A stretch of DNA of 34,700 nt from Candidatus Saccharimonadota bacterium (GCA_905372495.1 CAJPPG010000005.1:1-34700), one strand, 5' to 3'. Shown: positions 7,085-15,336, numbered from the stretch's first letter. The notes: generated by a model not told the origin, from the sequence alone. Translations and numbers: made by a program.

Positions 7085-8086
7085 ATGATAAAACTTGCAA
7101 TTAACGGCTTCGGTCGCATCGGTCGTAATGCCTTCAAGATTGCTTTTGAGCGTCGTGATGTCAAGATCGTTGCCATCAATGACCTAACTGACACCAAAAC
7201 TCTAGCGCATTTATTAAAGCATGACTCAAGTTACGGCACCTATGACCGTGATGTCAAGTTTGATAAAGAGAACATTATTGTTGATGGTGAAAAAATCCGA
7301 GTCTATGCCGAGAAAGAACCAAAAAATCTTCCGTGGAAGGATCATCGTGTTGATGTGGTTATTGAGTCAACTGGCTTTTTCACAGATCCAGCTAAGGCAG
7401 CTGCCCATCTTGAAGCCGGTGCCCAAAAAGTGGTTATTTCCGCTCCAGCTAAAGGCGATGGTGCTAAAACCATTGTCATTGGCGTTAATGAAGATACTGT
7501 TACGGAAGACGATAAAATCATTTCCAATGCTTCCTGTACTACCAACTGTATTGCCCCAGTTATGAAGGTACTTGAAGATAACTTTGGTATCGAGAAGGCT
7601 CTCATGACTACAGTACACTCTTACACTGCCTCCCAACGTATTTTAGATGCTCCTGCCAAAGATCTTCGTGAGGCTCGCGCCGCAGCTGAAAATATTGTCC
7701 CTACCTCAACCGGTGCTTCTAAAGCTGCAGCTCTCACTATCCCTACTCTGAAGGGGAAATTTGACGGCCTTTCGATTCGTGTTCCGACCCCAGTCGTCTC
7801 TCTAGCCGATATTACTGCTGTCTTGAAGAAAGATACTACCATTGAAGAGCTTCAGGAAGTCTTTAGGAATGCCGCCAAAGAACCTTTTTATGAGGGTATT
7901 CTTGGTGTCTCCGAAGAACCCTTAGTTTCTATCGATTACCGAGGTAATTCTCACTCAAGTATCGTTGATCTTCCGCTCATTAATGTAGTCGATAAAAACT
8001 TAGTAAAGGTGGTGGCTTGGTATGACAATGAATGGGGCTATTCAAACCGTCTTGTAGAGTTAGCTGCTGATTTTGGGAAAAACTAG
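7085..8086 (+). CDS. gap: Glyceraldehyde-3-phosphate dehydrogenase, type I
   Basis: A 333-residue glycolytic enzyme that oxidises glyceraldehyde 3-phosphate to 1,3-bisphosphoglycerate. The N-terminal Rossmann fold has INGFGRIGR at residues 4-12 and an Asp in INDL, the position that favours NAD over NADP. The active site SNASCTTNC has catalytic Cys151, and His178 lies in TVHSYT. The C-terminus has WYDNEWGYSNRLVEL. All catalytic residues are present and the length is standard. It is first in an operon with rpiB, an rpe-like gene and a PfkB-family kinase, which links lower glycolysis with pentose-phosphate interconversion. The strong AAGGAGG site and extended -10 promoter suggest high expression. 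Confidence 0.98.
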   Translation: MIKLAINGFGRIGRNAFKIAFERRDVKIVAINDLTDTKTLAHLLKHDSSYGTYDRDVKFDKENIIVDGEKIRVYAEKEPKNLPWKDHRVDVVIESTGFFTDPAKAAAHLEAGAQKVVISAPAKGDGAKTIVIGVNEDTVTEDDKIISNASCTTNCIAPVMKVLEDNFGIEKALMTTVHSYTASQRILDAPAKDLREARAAAENIVPTSTGASKAAALTIPTLKGKFDGLSIRVPTPVVSLADITAVLKKDTTIEELQEVFRNAAKEPFYEGILGVSEEPLVSIDYRGNSHSSIVDLPLINVVDKNLVKVVAWYDNEWGYSNRLVELAADFGKN

Positions 8087-8087
8087 T

Positions 8088-8549
8088 ATGCCACGGATTT
8101 TTATCGGTTCAGATCACCGCGGCTTTGTTGCCAAACAACATATTTTAGCCACTCTGGCAAATTCCGAATGGAAGGATAGCTATGAGATCGTTGATCTTGG
8201 CCCAGAAACCATTCGTCCGGATGATGACTTTAATGATTACGCTATTGCTGTTTCACGCGCTGTCAGGGAAACCGCCAATTCCCGCGGTATCTTGATCTGT
8301 GGTTCAGCCCACGGGATTGCTATTCAGTCCAATCGTTTTAAGGGTATTCGTGCCATCTGTGGTTATACTCCAGAACTAGTCCGTCTCGGCCGACTCCATA
8401 ATGATGCCAATGTTCTTTGTCTTTCGTCAGATTTTATGGATGATGCGAATATTGATCAGGCTATTGATATGTTCCTACGTGGTAATTTTCTACCCGAAGA
8501 AAGATATATTAGGCGCAACCAACGACTTGATGAGGAATCAATTTATTAG
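8088..8549 (+). CDS. rpiB: Ribose-5-phosphate isomerase B family
   Basis: A 153-residue RpiB/LacA/LacB-type sugar-phosphate isomerase, expected to interconvert ribose 5-phosphate and ribulose 5-phosphate. It has the N-terminal FIGSDHRGF, the catalytic-Cys loop ICGSAHGIAIQSNRFKGIRA, and LHNDANVLCLSSDF near residues 100-118. The catalytic loop reads CGSAHG rather than the usual CGTGIG or CGSGIG, so it is somewhat diverged. I chose ATG 8088, one base after the gap stop codon, over an upstream TTG at 8073 that lies inside gap. The ribosome site GGGA inside gap is modest, consistent with coupled translation. An rpe-like gene follows 12 nt later. Confidence 0.88.
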   Translation: MPRIFIGSDHRGFVAKQHILATLANSEWKDSYEIVDLGPETIRPDDDFNDYAIAVSRAVRETANSRGILICGSAHGIAIQSNRFKGIRAICGYTPELVRLGRLHNDANVLCLSSDFMDDANIDQAIDMFLRGNFLPEERYIRRNQRLDEESIY

Positions 8550-8561
8550 TAAAGGAAAACT

Positions 8562-9218
8562 ATGGGTGAGGATGTATATATAGTACCGACAATTCTAACT
8601 AATAATCCACAGGTTTTTGCGACAGAGTTGCAAGACTACTCGCAGTTTGCTAAAAGAATTCAGATTGATCTGATGGATGGCACTTTTACCGCTGATAAAA
8701 GTTTGCCCGAGTCCGCAATCGCTGGCCTGCCACAAGATATTGATTTTGACTTACATTTGATGTCGGCTAGGCCAAGCGATCATCTCGCTCATCTTCTCCG
8801 ACTCAAACCATCGCTCTGTATTCTCCATGCAGAGGCTAGTGAAGACTTGTCGCCATTCTTTGCTGAATTCAAAAAAGCTGGCATTAAAACCGGCCTAGCT
8901 CTATTGCCTGGTACTTATCCTGGACAAGTTAAGTCTTATATCGAAGCGGTGGACCATGTTTTGGTTTTCGCCGGCGCTCTAGGCAAGCAAGGCGGTCAGG
9001 CTGACTTATTGCAAATGGAAAAGATTAAGCTGATCCGTGAAATTAATCCTACTATTGAGATTGGCTGGGATGGCGGCGCCAATCTTACCAATGTTCGCGC
9101 GCTTGCACACGCTGATCTCAATGTTATTAATGTAGGCTCCGCCATCTCTAAGACACAAGACCCGAAAGCTGCCTATCATCAACTTATCGAAGAATCTAAA
9201 AAACGGGGAATTATTTAA
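8562..9218 (+). CDS. Ribulose-phosphate 3-epimerase-like TIM-barrel protein
   Basis: A 218-residue ribulose-phosphate-binding barrel protein resembling Rpe, which epimerises ribulose 5-phosphate and xylulose 5-phosphate. Family blocks: IDLMDG (residues 35-40), DLHLM (63-67), GLALLPGT, WDGG and VINVGSAI. The two catalytic aspartates (Asp36 and the Asp of WDGG) and the second metal-ligand His (His65) are present. The first metal-ligand His of the usual HxDxMDG motif is Gln34 here, and the usual VNPGFGGQ phosphate-side loop reads AGALGKQGGQ. It may be a diverged Rpe or a relative acting on another sugar phosphate. Shine-Dalgarno AAAGGA precedes the ATG. It overlaps the next gene by one base (TAATG). 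Confidence 0.72.
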   Translation: MGEDVYIVPTILTNNPQVFATELQDYSQFAKRIQIDLMDGTFTADKSLPESAIAGLPQDIDFDLHLMSARPSDHLAHLLRLKPSLCILHAEASEDLSPFFAEFKKAGIKTGLALLPGTYPGQVKSYIEAVDHVLVFAGALGKQGGQADLLQMEKIKLIREINPTIEIGWDGGANLTNVRALAHADLNVINVGSAISKTQDPKAAYHQLIEESKKRGII

Positions 9219-10210
9219 TGGCTACTTCGAAACTTCGTCACAAAGTCCATTTTAAAGAGCAGCCAATTCTTCGCGTACTTACCGTTGGTGTAGCTATGCA
9301 GCAAATTACTCTAGTAGATCACGATGATTTTATTATAAATAAACAAAAAGTCTCTATTGGTGAGAAAGTTGATATTGATCAAATTTATTATCAACTAGGC
9401 GGTAGCGGGATTAATGCCGCTGTAACCTTCGCACGTCACGGCCATCAGTCAATCCTCATTAGTAATCTCGGCCAAGATCGCTCTGCAGAAGCCATCAAAG
9501 ATTTTTTAATCGACGAAAATGTTGATACGAGTTATCTAAATCAACTTCCATTCCAAACTGGCACTTCTGTAGTCCTACTGGATTCTAAAACTGCCACCAG
9601 AACCACTATGAACTGTCTGGGTGCAGCCAAGACTTCAAACAATTTAGATTCTCACGATCTCAATCTCGCTAATCCGGATTGGTTATATCTCACAAGCTTG
9701 AATGGCGATCTAGAAAAGGCTCTAGAATTTATTGATCAGTCTAAAGAAAATCAGATTAAAGTTCTCTGGAATCCAGGTGAATTAGAGTTAAAGCAAAAGA
9801 AAAAGGTCCTAGGACTCCTATCTGATATTGATGTACTGATTCTTAATCAAAAAGAAGCCAAAATGCTGGTCGAAGGAGAGATTCTTGAAGAACTCGTAAC
9901 AAAGCTTTCTGCTTACACTAAAACCGTTATTATCACCGCAGGCGCAAGTGGTAGTATTGCAAAATCAGGGGAAGAAATATATCGTCTAGCAGAATATGAA
10001 CAAAAGTCACCAATAGATCCTACCGGTGCAGGCGATGCCTTCGGTTCTGGTTTTTTAGCCGCAACTCTCGATGGCCTAGATTTTAAACATAGTCTCATCG
10101 CTGCCGCCGCAAACGCTACTTCAGTTATCTCAGAAATTGGCTCCACCAAGGGGATCCTTTCAGCTAATGAAAAATATCACCCAATGCCAATCCAGCGACT
10201 CTATCTATAA
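9218..10210 (+). CDS. PfkB-family carbohydrate kinase
   Basis: A 330-residue kinase of the ribokinase/PfkB superfamily, which phosphorylates a sugar or nucleoside with ATP. It has the substrate-side GGSGINAAVTFARHG near residue 65, LILNQKEAKMLV, and the C-terminal signature DPTGAGDAFGSGF beginning at residue 267, with Asp273 as the catalytic base and GAGD forming the anion hole. The first 25 residues are an extra N-terminal segment relative to typical members. The substrate cannot be told from sequence; ribose, fructose and fructose 6-phosphate are usual in the family, and the operon partners (gap, rpiB, rpe-like) point to central sugar phosphates. Start overlaps the previous stop, so translation is coupled. 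A terminator follows immediately. Confidence 0.88.
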   Translation: MATSKLRHKVHFKEQPILRVLTVGVAMQQITLVDHDDFIINKQKVSIGEKVDIDQIYYQLGGSGINAAVTFARHGHQSILISNLGQDRSAEAIKDFLIDENVDTSYLNQLPFQTGTSVVLLDSKTATRTTMNCLGAAKTSNNLDSHDLNLANPDWLYLTSLNGDLEKALEFIDQSKENQIKVLWNPGELELKQKKKVLGLLSDIDVLILNQKEAKMLVEGEILEELVTKLSAYTKTVIITAGASGSIAKSGEEIYRLAEYEQKSPIDPTGAGDAFGSGFLAATLDGLDFKHSLIAAAANATSVISEIGSTKGILSANEKYHPMPIQRLYL

Positions 10211-10240
10211 AAAATATGAGGTGAAGGCCTCATATTTTTT
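10211..10240. terminator. Bidirectional terminator between the kinase and LOG genes
   Basis: AAAATATGAGG / CCTCATATTTT with a short loop, with A and T tracts on both sides, so it can end both converging transcripts. Confidence 0.9.
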
Positions 10241-10260
10241 TCAAAACTTTTCTTTAAAAC

Positions 10261-10971
10261 TTATACTGATTTGACGCGATTATAAATATTATCGTTAATA
10301 TTGATGTGGCCAATCTTATTTGCCGCCAGTACCACTTCAGTGATATCATCTGTCATTACAAAAAGATCAAGATCTTTTTCTTTAATCATTTTATTTTTCA
10401 GCATGCTGGTTTTGAAAAACTTAACTAATGGTCGCCAGTATGATTTCCCAATTAAGAAACATGGCATTTTTGGCATTTTACCAGTCTGAATGAGAATTAA
10501 GACTTCTGACATTTCATCAAGCGTACCTAGTCCTCCGGGAAAGAACGCATAAGCTTTACTTGCCATTACTAGCATCACCTTACGTGCAAAAAAGTAGTTA
10601 AATTCCATTGAATCGGTGAGGTATGGATTTTCGTGCTGTTCAAATGGTAATTTGATATTCAAACCAACACTACGTCCGCCGTATTCGTATGCTCCGCGGT
10701 TAGCCGCTTCCATGGTGCCAGGACCACCGCCAGTAATTACTGGATGCCCATTTTCAGCTAATAATCGTCCAAGTTCTCTAGCCTTTATATAATATTTGTC
10801 AGTCTCGGGTGTACGAGCTGATCCAAAAATAGTTACTCCCTGTGAAAAACGACGAATCGTTGAAAGCCCCTTTAGGAGATCTTTGGCGTAAGCCAACGAA
10901 CGATCAGTATCTGGCCCTGAAATCTTATTAGCTGACAATTCATTCAGCCATTCTTCTGTAATTTTATCCAT
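10261..10971 (-). CDS. LOG-family protein (lysine-decarboxylase-like Rossmann fold)
   Basis: A 236-residue member of the LOG family (TIGR00730-like), whose characterised members release a base from nucleoside 5'-monophosphates. It has GSARTP (residues 50-55), GGGPGTMEAANRGA near 81-94 and the defining PGGLGTLDE at 145-153. I place the start at 10971 rather than the upstream ATG at 11007, because the -10 box (TATAAT on the minus strand, 10983-10978) lies between the two and only the downstream ATG would be in the transcript. That -10 is exactly 6 nt from the ATG, so the mRNA should be leaderless. It is divergent from the SpoU gene, with both promoters packed in about 50 bp. The substrate in this organism is unknown. 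Confidence 0.88.
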   Translation of the reverse strand: MDKITEEWLNELSANKISGPDTDRSLAYAKDLLKGLSTIRRFSQGVTIFGSARTPETDKYYIKARELGRLLAENGHPVITGGGPGTMEAANRGAYEYGGRSVGLNIKLPFEQHENPYLTDSMEFNYFFARKVMLVMASKAYAFFPGGLGTLDEMSEVLILIQTGKMPKMPCFLIGKSYWRPLVKFFKTSMLKNKMIKEKDLDLFVMTDDITEVVLAANKIGHININDNIYNRVKSV

Positions 10972-10977
10972 AAGCTT

Positions 10978-10986
10978 ATTATAGCA
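10978..10986 (-). promoter_or_regulatory. Extended -10 promoter of the LOG gene (leaderless)
   Basis: On the minus strand, TGCTATAAT ends 6 nt before the ATG at 10971. It is back-to-back with the promoter at 11007-11015. Confidence 0.72.
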
Positions 10987-11006
10987 AAATACCCCTTGAT
11001 TAGACA

Positions 11007-11015
11007 TGGTAAAAT
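11007..11015 (+). promoter_or_regulatory. Extended -10 promoter of the SpoU methyltransferase gene (leaderless)
   Basis: TGGTAAAAT ends 6 nt before ATG 11022. No Shine-Dalgarno is present and the -35 is weak. Confidence 0.65.
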
Positions 11016-11021
11016 AAGAAT

Positions 11022-11549
11022 ATGAAAATCACGCTTCTGCTGCATAATATCCGCTCAACCTATAATGTTGGTTCAATCCTACGCACGGCTGATGGTTTTT
11101 CGGTGAATCATGTTATCTATTCTGGCTACACACCAACTCCAGCTCCTTATTCTACGCTTCTTCCTCATCTGTCTCAAAAAATCACTACGAAGATTCATAA
11201 AACTGCTCTTGGTGCTGAACAAACTTTGTCGTCCTCTTATTCTGAAAATATCATAGAGGAAGTTCAGTTTTTGCGGTCGCAAGGCTATCAGATTATTGGT
11301 TTAGAGAATAACTTAAAAGACGCTCGCTTACATCAAATCACCGAACATACGCTTCCAGGGTTAATAGCCCCTAAGGTCGCCCTTATTCTTGGAGAAGAGG
11401 TGGAAGGAATTACCTCAAAGTTACATCAATTTATTGACTTATTTTTGGAGATTCCAATGACTGGTAACAAGGAGTCTTTTAATGTTTCAGTCGCCACAGC
11501 CATCATTCTCTTCTATCTAAGATATGGTATCGATTTAAATCGCTCCTAA
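11022..11549 (+). CDS. SpoU/TrmH-family RNA 2'-O-methyltransferase
   Basis: A 175-residue SPOUT-class methyltransferase, expected to methylate a ribose 2'-OH in tRNA or rRNA with S-adenosylmethionine. Motif 1 is NIRSTYNVGSILRTADGF (residues 9-26), motif 2 is ALILGEEVEGI, and motif 3 is EIPMTGNKESFNVSVATAI, which together form the knotted cofactor site. Only the catalytic SPOUT domain is present, with no N-terminal substrate-binding domain, so the target base cannot be told. Its promoter lies 6 nt from ATG without a Shine-Dalgarno. The leuS promoter begins just after its stop codon, and no terminator separates them. Confidence 0.9.
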   Translation: MKITLLLHNIRSTYNVGSILRTADGFSVNHVIYSGYTPTPAPYSTLLPHLSQKITTKIHKTALGAEQTLSSSYSENIIEEVQFLRSQGYQIIGLENNLKDARLHQITEHTLPGLIAPKVALILGEEVEGITSKLHQFIDLFLEIPMTGNKESFNVSVATAIILFYLRYGIDLNRS

Positions 11550-11553
11550 ACTC

Positions 11554-11562
11554 TGCTATAAT
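11554..11562 (+). promoter_or_regulatory. Extended -10 promoter of leuS
   Basis: TGCTATAAT, 21 nt before the leuS ATG, with AGGGAG ribosome site in between. The -35 is poor. Confidence 0.7.
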
Positions 11563-11583
11563 ACAAAAGATTAGGGAGTTATT

Positions 11584-13986
11584 ATGGAAAGATATAATCC
11601 AACAAAAATAGAAGAAAAATGGCAAAAAATATGGGAAACCGAGCAGGCTTTTCGTGCTGAAGAAAGTGGTGCAGAAAAAATGTACCTTGCAGAAATGTTC
11701 CCCTATCCATCCGGTGCTGGTCTCCACGTTGGCCATGTTCGCAACTTCTCCATAGTTGATGTTTTAGCAAGATTTTATGCACAAAATGGCAAAAATGTTC
11801 TTCGACCTTTTGGTTATGATACCTTTGGACTCCCTGCAGAGAATTACGCAATTAAAACTGGCATTTCTCCAGCCGAAGCCACCAAAACCAATATTAATAA
11901 CTTTAGAAAACAGGCTAAACGTCTAGGCTTCTATATCGATTGGAACCGTGAAATTAATACCTCTGATCCTGAATATTACCGATGGACTCAGTGGTGTTTC
12001 TTGCAGTTATTTAAAAAAGGCCTCGCCTATCAAAAAGAGAGCTACCAATGGTGGTGCCCTAACGATCAAACTGTCTTAGCTAACGAACAGGTAGAAAATG
12101 GACATTGTTGGCGCTGTGGCTCCGAAGTCGAAAAGAAAAAAATGAAACAGTGGTTCTTTAAAATCACTGCTTATGCCGACGAGCTTCTAGACGAAATTGA
12201 TCAACTTGATTGGCCTGAAAAAATCAAAACCATGCAAAAGAACTGGATTGGTCGCTCCGAGGGTGCAAAGGTTAAGTTTAAAATCAAACATCTACCTGAC
12301 ACTATTGATATTTTTACAACACGCCTTGACACTATTTGTGGCGCAACTTTTCTGGTACTTGCACCTGAACATCCTAAAATTCCGGACTTAATTACCAACA
12401 AAACAGCAGAAGAAGTTAAAAACTATTGTGCTGCCGCTATCAAGAAATCGGAAATCGAACGCCAAGAAAATAAAGAGAAAACCGGCGTCTTTACGGGCAG
12501 CTTTGCCATTAATCCAGCCACTAAAGAAGAAATTCCAATCTGGGTATCAGATTATGTTCTTATTAACTACGGCGATGGTGCTGTCATGGCGGTGCCTGGC
12601 CACGATGAGCGTGATTTTGCCTTTGCTTCAAAATATCAGTTAGAGATCAGGACCGTTGTTAAGCCCACCGAGTCAAATAATCAATTGGGCGTCCAAAATG
12701 AAGTTATACCTCAGTGTTTTAAAGATCGAGGTATCATAATAAATTCAGGAAAATATGACAATCTAACCTCTAAAGAGGCTGAGCACCAGATTTTATCTGG
12801 CCTCGGTGAAAATGTAGCTAGTCGACAGGTGACTTACCGTATGCGTGACTGGTTAATCTCACGTCAAAGGTACTGGGGCTGCCCAATTCCAATTGCCTAC
12901 GACAAAAATGGCGAACCTCACGCAATCCCAGAGTCCCAACTTCCAGTAGTTCTACCAGAAGTTTCTGACTATCGTCCAGACAAATCTGGCCGTTCTGCGC
13001 TTGCTAAGGCTGAGGATTGGCTAAAAGTTACCATCGATGGCGAGGAAATGACTCGAGAAACCGATACGCTTGACGGTTATGCCTGTTCTTCATGGTATCT
13101 TTGGCGCTACGCATCACCTCACTCTGCTTCCGCCGCTTGGGAACAAGAGGCTGTTAAATATTGGGAACCCCTTGATATTTATTGCGGTGCCGATCATGCT
13201 GTGGCACATCTGCTTTATGTCCGTTTCTGGTGTAAATTCTTTGCTGACCAAGGTTACCTACCATTCAGAGAACCAGTTAAAAAGCTTCTCTATAATGGGT
13301 ATATCAATGCCCCTGATGGTAAAAAGATGTCAAAATCAAAAGGAAACGTCATTGATCCGCTTGATGTTATTGACTCTGGCTATGGTGCAGATACTTTGAG
13401 AACCTATGAACTTTTCATTGGTCCGTACAATGAAGATGCGGCCTGGAGTACTACCGCAATTGGTGGAGTCTACCGCTTCCTCAATCGTTGTTTCAATCTC
13501 GCAATTAACCAACAAAATAACCGACTACCATCTGGCACTTCAACTCAGTTGATACGACATAAGACGATTAAAAAAGTAACCGAAGATATTACAAATACCA
13601 ACTTTAATACCGCAGTAGCTGCCTTAATGGAGTATGTTAATGAGCTCTATAAAAACTGTGCTTCAACCGAAGATATTATCATTTTAGGTAAATTACTTAA
13701 GCCTTTCGCTCCTCATCTTGCGTCTGAAATTCTCGAAAAAGAAGAATCTGATGATAAATGGCCTGAATATAATGAAGCTTATCTCGTCTCAGATTCTATT
13801 CAACTAATCGTACAGGTTAATGGCAAGGTTCGTGCTAAGCTAGAAATCAGCCCTGAAGATCTTGCTGATCAAGAAAAACTTAAAGAGCTTGCTCTCTCTC
13901 AAGAAAATGTTCAAAAATACCTAAATGGTGAGCCTAAAAAAATAATTATTCCAGCCGGCGGAAGGCTTATCAATATCGTTGCTTAA
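11584..13986 (+). CDS. leuS: Leucyl-tRNA synthetase
   Basis: An 800-residue class I aminoacyl-tRNA synthetase that charges tRNA-Leu. The HIGH motif is HVGH at residues 48-51 within PYPSGAGLHVGHVRNF, and KMSKS is at 581-585. The CP1 editing domain carries TTRLDTICGATF. The small zinc module keeps its cysteines (WWCPNDQT, then GHCWRCG), in contrast with RpoC in this window. The DWLISRQRYWGCPIP block and the C-terminal VQVNGKVRAKLEI domain are normal. It is about 60 residues shorter than E. coli LeuRS, within family range. Monocistronic, with an extended -10 promoter and AGGGAG ribosome site. No clear terminator follows. Confidence 0.98.
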   Translation: MERYNPTKIEEKWQKIWETEQAFRAEESGAEKMYLAEMFPYPSGAGLHVGHVRNFSIVDVLARFYAQNGKNVLRPFGYDTFGLPAENYAIKTGISPAEATKTNINNFRKQAKRLGFYIDWNREINTSDPEYYRWTQWCFLQLFKKGLAYQKESYQWWCPNDQTVLANEQVENGHCWRCGSEVEKKKMKQWFFKITAYADELLDEIDQLDWPEKIKTMQKNWIGRSEGAKVKFKIKHLPDTIDIFTTRLDTICGATFLVLAPEHPKIPDLITNKTAEEVKNYCAAAIKKSEIERQENKEKTGVFTGSFAINPATKEEIPIWVSDYVLINYGDGAVMAVPGHDERDFAFASKYQLEIRTVVKPTESNNQLGVQNEVIPQCFKDRGIIINSGKYDNLTSKEAEHQILSGLGENVASRQVTYRMRDWLISRQRYWGCPIPIAYDKNGEPHAIPESQLPVVLPEVSDYRPDKSGRSALAKAEDWLKVTIDGEEMTRETDTLDGYACSSWYLWRYASPHSASAAWEQEAVKYWEPLDIYCGADHAVAHLLYVRFWCKFFADQGYLPFREPVKKLLYNGYINAPDGKKMSKSKGNVIDPLDVIDSGYGADTLRTYELFIGPYNEDAAWSTTAIGGVYRFLNRCFNLAINQQNNRLPSGTSTQLIRHKTIKKVTEDITNTNFNTAVAALMEYVNELYKNCASTEDIIILGKLLKPFAPHLASEILEKEESDDKWPEYNEAYLVSDSIQLIVQVNGKVRAKLEISPEDLADQEKLKELALSQENVQKYLNGEPKKIIIPAGGRLINIVA

Positions 13987-14011
13987 CTCCTCAAAAAGCT
14001 TTACTTCACTC

Positions 14012-14040
14012 TTGAAAAATTAGGACTTTTTGTATATAAT
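14012..14040 (+). promoter_or_regulatory. Promoter of the L32-like / nusB / NUDIX / rnc operon
   Basis: TTGAAA, 17 bp, TATAAT. The predicted start is near 14047, about 33 nt before ATG 14080, with AAGGAG in between. Confidence 0.85.
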
Positions 14041-14079
14041 AGCCTAAATTATTGTCAATATACTAATAAGGAGCATTTA

Positions 14080-14277
14080 ATGCCTGAACCTAAAAAGCAA
14101 AGCAGCCCAAGAAAGACTGGTCTTCGCCGAAGCCATTTACGTCTTGTTTTAGCTCGTGCTGTTAATAAAAAATCACCAGTTAAGGCTTTCGAAACAGCCA
14201 AGAAAACCCCTAATCTTAAGATTAAAACCCCAAGAACTGCCAAAGTTTTAAATAATACAAAGAAAAGCGAAAAATAA
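14080..14277 (+). CDS. rpmF: Probable 50S ribosomal protein L32, zinc-free form
   Basis: A 65-residue, very basic protein (many Lys/Arg, few acidic residues). The N-terminus MPEPKKQSSPRKTGLRRSH follows the L32 pattern (M-x-x-PKK-x-S-x-x-R-x-x-x-RR-S/A-H). Usual L32 has a C-terminal ribbon with four cysteines; this protein has no cysteine at all, and its second half is a Lys/Thr/Pro-rich tail. Zinc-free L32 variants are known in other bacteria. The position at the head of an operon with nusB and rnc suits a ribosomal protein. It has a strong promoter and AAGGAG site and overlaps nusB by one base. Assignment rests on the N-terminal pattern, so it could instead be another small basic nucleic-acid-binding protein. 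Confidence 0.65.
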   Translation: MPEPKKQSSPRKTGLRRSHLRLVLARAVNKKSPVKAFETAKKTPNLKIKTPRTAKVLNNTKKSEK

Positions 14278-14771
14278 TGGCAAGTAATCGGCACCTCGGT
14301 AGAATCATTGCATTACAAAGCTTGTATGAATACGAGTTTAGAGCAAAGGCGGGCGATGCTACAGCCGAAATTCAGTCTATCATCGCAAAAAATATTGAAC
14401 CATATTCCAAGGCACTCGGGGACACTGAATTTGTCTTCAGTCTAGCTAATGGTGTAATCGAAAATCAAGCAAAACTTGATCGTGAATTACAACCACTGGC
14501 TCCAGAGTGGCCTCTGGACACCATCGCAGCCATCGACCGTAATATTTTACGTATTGGCCTTTATGAACTTGAGATTAGAGTTGTTCCACCAAAAGTAGTT
14601 ATCAACGAAGCCGTTGAACTTGCAAAAGCTTTTGGTTCTGATAATTCATCCAAGTTTATTAATGGTGTCTTGGGTACAGCCTTCAAGCAACTTGGATTGA
14701 ATAATGAAGAGGGAGATCATGAAGGAACCAAATCGCAAGTTAAGTCCCAACCAAACGCTTCCGAACAATAA
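14277..14771 (+). CDS. nusB: Transcription antitermination factor NusB
   Basis: A 164-residue NusB, which with S10 (NusE) binds boxA RNA to support antitermination of rRNA transcription. It is recognised by the N-terminal RIIALQSLYEYEF, the central IAAIDRNILRIGLYEL, and the C-terminal VINEAVELAKAFGSDNSSKFINGVLG. The fold ends near residue 145; the last 20 residues are a polar tail encoded where the gene overlaps the next ORF by 53 bases. The start ATG overlaps the stop of the L32-like gene (TAATG), so translation is coupled. Its partner S10 (rpsJ) is not in the ribosomal cluster of this window. Confidence 0.95.
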   Translation: MASNRHLGRIIALQSLYEYEFRAKAGDATAEIQSIIAKNIEPYSKALGDTEFVFSLANGVIENQAKLDRELQPLAPEWPLDTIAAIDRNILRIGLYELEIRVVPPKVVINEAVELAKAFGSDNSSKFINGVLGTAFKQLGLNNEEGDHEGTKSQVKSQPNASEQ

Positions 14772-15336
14772 ACTAAGTAAACCAAAAGACACCACAAGTC
14801 GCAATTTTACAAGATCACGCTCACGTGTTCGTCCATTAAAAACCGAACGCGCTAAAAGTCTTGACCAAAAGACCTTTAAAAAGAAGCCAGCAATTAAGGA
14901 GATCGTTCGCGAGCCAACTTCAGGTGGCATCGTCTTTCGCTTTAACGAAAAAAGGAACGATATTGAAATTTTACTAATTCAAGATTCCAAAAATCGTTGG
15001 ACAATTCCTAAAGGACATATTGAGGCCGGTGAGACCGCAAAACAAACGGCTATTCGCGAGATTGGTGAAGAGGCAGGACTCAATCATATAAAAGTTCTTT
15101 CATGGCTTGGCAAAATCCATTTTAAATATCGTCGAGTTGATAAACTTGTTCTAATGACCACTCAGATCTATCTAGTTCGTGCTCTTGATGGTAGGGAAAG
15201 ACCAACAAAAGAAAAGTGGATGAATGGAATTAAGTGGTTTAGCTTTCGCGATGCTTTAAATGCGATTGAATATGATGACATTGAAAAGCTCATGCTCATT
15301 GCCAAGAAGCGCATTCGTGCAGGAGATTTGCAATAA
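14719..15336 (+). CDS. NUDIX hydrolase with a basic N-terminal extension
   Basis: A 205-residue NUDIX-fold pyrophosphohydrolase. The Nudix box (G-x5-E-x7-REUxEExGU) is complete at residues 99-120: GHIEAGETAKQTAIREIGEE followed by AG, giving the Mg-binding glutamates. The first 65 residues are polar and basic (many Ser, Lys, Arg) and probably disordered; they are not part of the fold and may bind RNA. I chose ATG 14719 because AGAGGGAG lies just before it; the in-frame ATG at 14704 has no such site. The start lies 53 bases inside nusB. Its place between nusB and rnc suggests a role in RNA or nucleotide metabolism, for example removal of 5' phosphates or dinucleoside polyphosphates, but the substrate is not shown. 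Confidence 0.88.
   Translation: MKEPNRKLSPNQTLPNNKLSKPKDTTSRNFTRSRSRVRPLKTERAKSLDQKTFKKKPAIKEIVREPTSGGIVFRFNEKRNDIEILLIQDSKNRWTIPKGHIEAGETAKQTAIREIGEEAGLNHIKVLSWLGKIHFKYRRVDKLVLMTTQIYLVRALDGRERPTKEKWMNGIKWFSFRDALNAIEYDDIEKLMLIAKKRIRAGDLQ

Noticed and set aside
10972..11007. Upstream ATG of the LOG ORF adding 12 residues (MSNQGVFCYNKL)
   Set aside because: The -10 box for the gene lies between this ATG and the next one, so it would not be in the mRNA; the added residues also do not match the family.
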